In this document: one piece after another, positions 59,834 to 64,000 of the stretch
Layout of the letters: every line of letters starts with the position of its first letter
Numbering within the stretch: the stretch's first letter is position 1
DNA from: Singulisphaera acidiphila DSM 18658
GTDB lineage: Bacteria > Planctomycetota > Planctomycetia > Isosphaerales > Isosphaeraceae
NCBI RefSeq assembly: GCF_000242455.2
Contig: NC_019892.1
Coordinates: forward strand, 6,520,744 to 6,584,743
Direction: 5' to 3'
Length of the DNA stretch: 64,000 nucleotides
Translations under genes and position numbers: made by a program
Notes under the pieces: model-generated
The model's database searches: none
What the model was told of the DNA's origin: nothing
The model's input: the letters and a program-made list of their open reading frames with translations, nothing else

Positions 59834-61063
59834 TCAAATTCCGCCCAGGACTCGGGCGCGGCCGACTCGGGAAATCGCCAGCATGAACGCGGCGGTGCGC
59901 AACGAAACCGACTTGCGCTCGGCCAGTTCGTAGACCTTGGAGAAGCTCTCGACCAGGCGGCTCACCTCTTCGCGCTGCACCTGTTCGAGAGACCAGCGGA
60001 AGTGCTGAAGGTTCTGAACCCACTCGAAGTAGCTGACGATGACGCCGCCGGCATTGGCGAGGATGTCGGGGACGACGGCAATGTCTCGCGCGTGGAAGAT
60101 CTCATCGGCTTCAGGCCAGGTGGGGCCGTTCGCTGCCTCGACGATAATCTTGGCCTGGACCGCCTGGGCCATCTTGGCGTCAAAGACGCCGCCGAGGGCG
60201 GCCGGGATCAGGACGTCGACCGGCATCGTCAAGAGATGTTCGTTGGTGCTTGGATCTCCCCCCTTGAATCCGACGACCTTACGATGGAGGGCGACGTGCT
60301 CATTGAGCGCATTGATGTCAATGCCTTCGAGGTTGACGATCGCGCCGTAGGCGTCGGAGACGGAGATGATCTTCCCCCCTTGCTCGTGGAGGAAGTTCGC
60401 GGTGTGATTGCCGACATTGCCGTAGCCCTGAATGGCGAACGTCGTCCCTGCAATCGTCTGCTTCCGGCGGGCGAGCATCTCGCGCGTGACGATGGCCACG
60501 CCATAGCCGGTCGCGGCCTCACGTCCGGCCGAGCCATGGAACTCCACGGGCTTACCGGTCACGCAGGCGGGGTGGAAGCCATGATACTTCGCATATTCGT
60601 TCATAATCCAGGCCATAACCTGCGCGTCGGTGCCAACGTCAGGGGCCGGGATGTCTTTGTCGGGGCCGATGAAGTCGTGGATCTGCTGCACGAACTTCCG
60701 GGTGAGCCGTTCGAGCTCGCCGCGCGAGAGCTTGTTGGGGTCGCAGTTGACTCCCCCTTTGCCCCCGCCGAACGGGAGGTCGACGACCGCCGTCTTCCAG
60801 GTCATCAGGCTGGCGAGCGAGCGGGCCTCGTCCTGATCGACGTGGGGGTGATAGCGGAGCCCCCCTTTGAACGGTCCGCGCGCATTGTCATGCTGGACCC
60901 TGTAGCCGATGAAGTTGCCGATCTGGCCTGAATCCATCTCGATGGTCACCTCGACGCGAAGTTCGCGATCCGGGGTAATCATCAAGGTGCGCATGTTGTC
61001 AGTCAGGTCCAGTACCGACGCGGCCTGGTCAAAATAGAAGTTCGTGGCTTCGAAGGCTTGCAT
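59834..61063 (-). CDS. gdhA: Glu/Leu/Phe/Val-type glutamate dehydrogenase
   Basis: The 409-residue enzyme fits the hexameric glutamate dehydrogenase family: GPFKGGLRYHP (63-73), the catalytic lysine K102 in LPFGGGKGGV, DKDIPAPDVGTD, TGYGVAI and the Rossmann GYGNVGNHTANFL. It interconverts glutamate with 2-oxoglutarate and ammonia using NAD(P). The family also holds Leu/Phe/Val dehydrogenases, so the substrate is likely but not proven. The ATG at 61063 (MQAFEATNFYF) starts the family N terminus; the open frame to 61216 adds unrelated residues. It is divergent from the creatininase-family gene, 185 bases away. Confidence 0.92.
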   Translation of the reverse strand: MQAFEATNFYFDQAASVLDLTDNMRTLMITPDRELRVEVTIEMDSGQIGNFIGYRVQHDNARGPFKGGLRYHPHVDQDEARSLASLMTWKTAVVDLPFGGGKGGVNCDPNKLSRGELERLTRKFVQQIHDFIGPDKDIPAPDVGTDAQVMAWIMNEYAKYHGFHPACVTGKPVEFHGSAGREAATGYGVAIVTREMLARRKQTIAGTTFAIQGYGNVGNHTANFLHEQGGKIISVSDAYGAIVNLEGIDINALNEHVALHRKVVGFKGGDPSTNEHLLTMPVDVLIPAALGGVFDAKMAQAVQAKIIVEAANGPTWPEADEIFHARDIAVVPDILANAGGVIVSYFEWVQNLQHFRWSLEQVQREEVSRLVESFSKVYELAERKSVSLRTAAFMLAISRVGRARVLGGI

Positions 61064-61248
61064 CGGACGGCCAACCCACGGTTTATTGGAACTATAGCGG
61101 TGGCAACGACCAGCACCGATCGTACCGGACTGGCCGTGAGGTCCGCAATGGCACTGGAGACGACCGTGGAGAAGGTCTGAAGACCGACCGTCCGGCGCTG
61201 CGCGTTGGCGACCCATCCGTCTTCCTGCCCAATCCCGAAGCTGAAATC

Positions 61249-62052
61249 ATGATACGTCCCTGGGTTCTCGCCGACCTGAACTACGGAATCATCAAAGCAC
61301 AACCGAACTTCGATCTTGCCGTCCTTCCCCTGGGGGCCACCGAGCCGCACAACCTCCACCTGCCGTACGGGACCGACACGCTGCAAGTCAATCTCATTGG
61401 TGAGCGCGCCTGTGAGCGCGCTCATCAACGGGGGGCTCGCGTCGTCCTCTTGCCCGCGATTCCCTACGGCACTGAGACGAATCAGATGCGGTTCCCGATG
61501 GCGATGAACCTGAACCCGTCGACCGTCGCGCAAGTCATCACCGACCTGGTGGAGTCGCTGGCGGCCCATGGGATCCGCAAGTGTCTGTTACTCAACGGCC
61601 ATGGCGGGAACGACCTGAAATGGGTGCTCCGTGAACTCCATCGGACCACCTCGGTTCATCTCTTCCTCTGCCATTGGTTCAAGGTGGCGACGGACCGTTA
61701 CAAGTTGATCTTTGAGGACGCGGGGGACCACGCGGGGGAGATGGAGACGAGTATGATTCTCGCCCACCACCCCGATCTCGTGGCCATGGATCAGGCTGAT
61801 CCGGGGACGATGCAGCCCTCCCGGTTCGATTCGGTGAATCAAGGTTGGGTCGAGATCACGCGCGCTTGGCACCTCCTGACGACGAATTCAGGGGCGGGCG
61901 ACCCCCGGCCGGCCACTGCGGCCAAAGGGGAGGAGTTGACTGAGATCGTCGTCGAGCGACTCGCCGTCGCGCTCGAGGAAATCGCCAAGAGCCCCACCGA
62001 CGAGACGTTTCCTTTTCGCACCACACCGAGTCGCGATTCCGCCTCCTCTTGA
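61249..62052 (+). CDS. creatininase-family amidohydrolase
   Basis: The 267-residue protein has the metal-binding residues of the creatininase family: Glu32, His34 and His37 in GATEPHNLHLPYGTD (Asp43), the NGHGGN motif at about 115-120, and AGEMETS near 160. The family includes creatininase, mycofactocin MftE and the riboflavin/F420 enzyme ArfB (2-amino-5-formylamino-6-ribosylaminopyrimidin-4-one 5'-phosphate deformylase-like). No pathway neighbours decide between them. Length is standard and the protein is cytoplasmic. The ATG lacks a strong ribosome site. Confidence 0.88.
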   Translation: MIRPWVLADLNYGIIKAQPNFDLAVLPLGATEPHNLHLPYGTDTLQVNLIGERACERAHQRGARVVLLPAIPYGTETNQMRFPMAMNLNPSTVAQVITDLVESLAAHGIRKCLLLNGHGGNDLKWVLRELHRTTSVHLFLCHWFKVATDRYKLIFEDAGDHAGEMETSMILAHHPDLVAMDQADPGTMQPSRFDSVNQGWVEITRAWHLLTTNSGAGDPRPATAAKGEELTEIVVERLAVALEEIAKSPTDETFPFRTTPSRDSASS

Positions 62053-62111
62053 GAGTCTGTCCCCGAAGGCGAATCCCGTCGGAGTGTTTGCGGATCTTCC
62101 GGGTGCCATGC

Positions 62112-62184
62112 GGTCCCGTACTCGGAATCCATGTGGGAATGCCTTGGCCTGAGGCGCATGGGTTCCGAGTACGGAACCCGTGGT
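62112..62184. repeat. palindromic repeat, family B, inverted pair
   Basis: A copy at 62157-62182 (arms GGGTTCCG/CGGAACCC with extensions, spacer AGTA) matches the element at 50011-50037. A second, decayed copy in reverse lies at 62112-62133, so the pair also forms a long inverted repeat between the creatininase-family gene and the SCO gene. Confidence 0.5.
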
Positions 62185-62247
62185 ACCCAAACGTCCTTCA
62201 TTTCCCGGTGAAGCCCGACCTTCCGAGACAGAGACTGAGCCTATTCC

Positions 62248-63234
62248 ATGAAGCGATCACTTCTTCTTCGATGCACCCTCATTGCCGCGCTCGGGTTCTT
62301 GGCCGGTTGCACGTCGCGCACACCCCCGAGCGCCGAGGCCCCCCGCAAGGCGGTCAAGGCTCAAGCCCCCGCTTCAACCCTCACTCATTACAAGCTGACG
62401 GGCATCGTCAAACGCGTCACTCCCGAGTCAGGCCAAGTCGTCATCGCGCATGAGTCCATCCCTGGATTCATGAATGCGATGACGATGCCTTTCACCTTGA
62501 AGGACCATGCGCTCCTCGACGATGTCCAGCCTGGGGATGAAGTCGAGGGGGACCTTCGGGTCGAGAAAGAGGGGAAGGTCGTCAAGGATTATGAGTTGAC
62601 CGACTTGGTGGTGACTCACCCCGCCCTGCCGACGCCGCCGAAAAAGCGGACGCTGTCGCTGAAGAACCTGACGATTCAGGAGGCGCCGGCGCGTTTGGAA
62701 CCAGGGGATCTGGTCCCTGACTTCGCCGTGACGACTCAAGAGGGGCGGACGCTGAAGCTCTCGGAGTTGCGCGGGAATGTTGTGGCGCTGACATTCATTT
62801 ACACGCGTTGTCCGCTTCCGGATTTCTGTCCGTTGATGGATCGAAAGTTCGCGGAGCTTGCCGGCAAGATCGCCGCCTCACCGCAACGTTCGAGCCGCGT
62901 TCGCCTGCTCTCGATCAGCTTCGATCCTGAGCACGACACTCCGGAAGTCCTTCGCAAGCACGCGGAGATCCAGGGGGCAACGCCGCCGCTTTGGACGTTT
63001 GCGGTGGCCTCGCACGACGAACTGGCCAAGGTGGCCGGGCCGCTCGGCTTGACGTACGGCCCGACCTCGACGGAAATCATCCACAACCTTTGCACGGCCG
63101 TGATCGATCCGGAGGGGCGGCTGGCGCGGCTCGAGGTGGGCAACGCGGTGAAGAATTTGCAGGCGTCGGAACTCCTGAAGTTCATCGCCCCTTTGGTACC
63201 GACCTCGACCGAGGAGCCTGCTCCGAAGCCATAA
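62248..63234 (+). CDS. lipoprotein with CusF-like domain fused to SCO1/SenC
   Basis: The N terminus is a lipoprotein signal with lipobox LAGC (Cys21). Residues about 48-125 resemble a CusF-like copper-binding domain (GIVKRVTPESGQVVIAHES, GFMNAMTMPFTLKD with Met75, Met78 and Met80). Residues about 150-320 are SCO1/SenC, a thioredoxin-fold copper chaperone: DLVPDFAVTTQEG, the metal site TRCPLPDFCP with Cys188 and Cys194, and His279 in EIIHN. Cysteine spacing is CxxxxxC instead of the usual CxxxC. The protein probably handles copper for the CuA centre of cytochrome oxidase or relays copper from periplasm to oxidase. No oxidase genes are nearby. Confidence 0.85.
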   Translation: MKRSLLLRCTLIAALGFLAGCTSRTPPSAEAPRKAVKAQAPASTLTHYKLTGIVKRVTPESGQVVIAHESIPGFMNAMTMPFTLKDHALLDDVQPGDEVEGDLRVEKEGKVVKDYELTDLVVTHPALPTPPKKRTLSLKNLTIQEAPARLEPGDLVPDFAVTTQEGRTLKLSELRGNVVALTFIYTRCPLPDFCPLMDRKFAELAGKIAASPQRSSRVRLLSISFDPEHDTPEVLRKHAEIQGATPPLWTFAVASHDELAKVAGPLGLTYGPTSTEIIHNLCTAVIDPEGRLARLEVGNAVKNLQASELLKFIAPLVPTSTEEPAPKP

Positions 63235-63257
63235 CCATCAGGGGCGGCGTGCGCCGC

Positions 63258-63974
63258 TCAGGGGTTCGGACCCTGCGAGGGCCCTCCTGGATTGATGTCG
63301 GCGTTTCTGAGAATGCCGTTGGTTCCGCTCGTGTAGATGAGGGCGCGAACCGTGATGGTTGCCGTCCCCTGGCTCAGAACCCCGGGCGAACGGCGGGAGC
63401 TCGGCTTGTAGCGGATATCGACGGTGCCCACGGCCGTGGCGGCCGCGTAAGAACCACCACTCTCTTCCGACTTGATGTCGTAAATCGTGAGGTGTACGGG
63501 CCGGCCGGCCGCGTCGAGGTCGGTCGCGCGATCGGCGACCAACTGGATGCCGAGTGAGCCGTTGGTGTTGATATTGCGGTCGAACATGGTCATCGAGCCG
63601 CCGAGCGGCTCCGACGGATCCGTGGGCGTGATGACGGCTAGTTGGGCGTCACCGTGCAGGAACTGGTTCGATCCTCCACTCCCTCGGATGTAGACCTGCT
63701 GGGCTTGGCTGCTGAATCGACCGGCGCCGACCGTGAACGGCCCCGAGAACCTGGCGCTGAACCGCTGGCGGGCCGCTTCATGGGGCGAGGGCTGACCGGT
63801 GGGGAAAAACAAGGGGTTCGGCGGAATCGTCGAGAGGTCGATTCCGGCCTGGGCCACGATCGCGGCCTGGCGCGGTCGGGAATGGGCCACCCGACCGGTC
63901 ATCGCCGACAACAGCAAACGGGCCTCGACCCCTTCGACGGCGGGCCGGAAGCCAACCCGGTTGCGACGCATCAT
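63258..63974 (-). CDS. planctomycete surface/secreted protein with LEPR-XLL-like N terminus
   Basis: The 238-residue product begins MMRRNRVGFRPAVEGVEARLLLSA, close to the LEPR-XLL motif (here VEARLLLS), an N-terminal signal-like element found on many planctomycete secreted or cell-surface proteins. The rest is beta-rich with no named domain: FTVGAGRFSSQAQQVYIRG, SLGIQLVADR and TATITVRALIYTSGTN. It may be a small structural or adhesin-like surface protein; function unknown. AAGGAGGGAG lies just before the ATG at 63974. It is transcribed toward the SCO gene. Confidence 0.75.
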   Translation of the reverse strand: MMRRNRVGFRPAVEGVEARLLLSAMTGRVAHSRPRQAAIVAQAGIDLSTIPPNPLFFPTGQPSPHEAARQRFSARFSGPFTVGAGRFSSQAQQVYIRGSGGSNQFLHGDAQLAVITPTDPSEPLGGSMTMFDRNINTNGSLGIQLVADRATDLDAAGRPVHLTIYDIKSEESGGSYAAATAVGTVDIRYKPSSRRSPGVLSQGTATITVRALIYTSGTNGILRNADINPGGPSQGPNP

Positions 63975-64000
63975 CAACTCCCTCCTTTTTGAAGCTCCGG

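Noticed and set aside
1..64000. tRNA, rRNA, CRISPR, prophage or transposase
   Set aside because: None was recognised in the gaps or reading frames. Short or degenerate RNAs could be missed by eye; a tRNA and covariance-model scan would settle it.

Overview
The window is GC-rich bacterial DNA that reads as a planctomycete chromosome, most likely from the Isosphaeraceae side of the phylum. This is inferred from gene content and not from any marker gene. The evidence is a DUF1559 pseudopilin-like protein next to a small lipoprotein, an ECF sigma factor translationally coupled to a Ser/Thr kinase with TPRs, a DUF1080 secreted protein, a surface protein starting with an LEPR-XLL-like motif, hpnCDE squalene genes, a glycine-rich RRM protein and very large System II cytochrome c maturation proteins. 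I saw no tRNA, rRNA, CRISPR array, insertion sequence or prophage. The region is mostly housekeeping and core-accessory DNA, densely packed on both strands.

Layout. 0-5.2 kb: DUF1559 protein (cut by the left edge), lipoprotein, sigma factor plus kinase. 5.5-10.5 kb: resB-ccsA cytochrome c maturation pair. 10.8-13.3 kb: a TMEM143/DUF3754-like membrane protein and a DUF1080 protein. 13.6-21.4 kb (+): hpnC-hpnD-hpnE (FPP to squalene), a CheY-like receiver, folC, a DUF423 membrane protein, and the ACT plus UPF0210 pair. 21.6-24.4 kb (-): an ECF42-type sigma factor with its DUF1579, YCII and DoxX satellites and a broken second YCII gene. 24.7-30.1 kb (-): fatty acid desaturase, a polar amino acid ABC transporter whose binding protein and permease are fused, a ceramide-glucosyltransferase-like enzyme and a small secreted Cys-pair protein.

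30.4-43 kb: exported PIMT coupled to a TIM-barrel-like secreted protein, CYTH protein, secreted esterase, GT39 membrane glycosyltransferase, a sulfotransferase plus PLP aminotransferase pair, orphan rpsR, DUF1570 gluzincin and a small secreted protein. 42.8-54.1 kb (-): CvpA-like protein, a GspE/PilB ATPase with a membrane-anchored N terminus, PilT, hisF, a DinG-like helicase, a thiS-thiG fusion, ruvC, cysS and ispF. 54.5-64 kb: two tandem csrA genes, a TAT-exported aldo/keto reductase, RRM protein and rpsU, a deleted DUF6157 pseudogene, purB, glutamate dehydrogenase, a creatininase-family enzyme, a CusF-SCO1 lipoprotein and an LEPR-XLL-like protein.

No single large novel system stands out. 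The best leads are small: the membrane-anchored GspE, the sulfotransferase/aminotransferase pair, the RRM-rpsU arrangement, the csrA tandem with a GGA hairpin leader, the ECF42 cluster with a decaying YCII gene, the DinG-like helicase lacking one cluster cysteine, and two families of dispersed palindromes.
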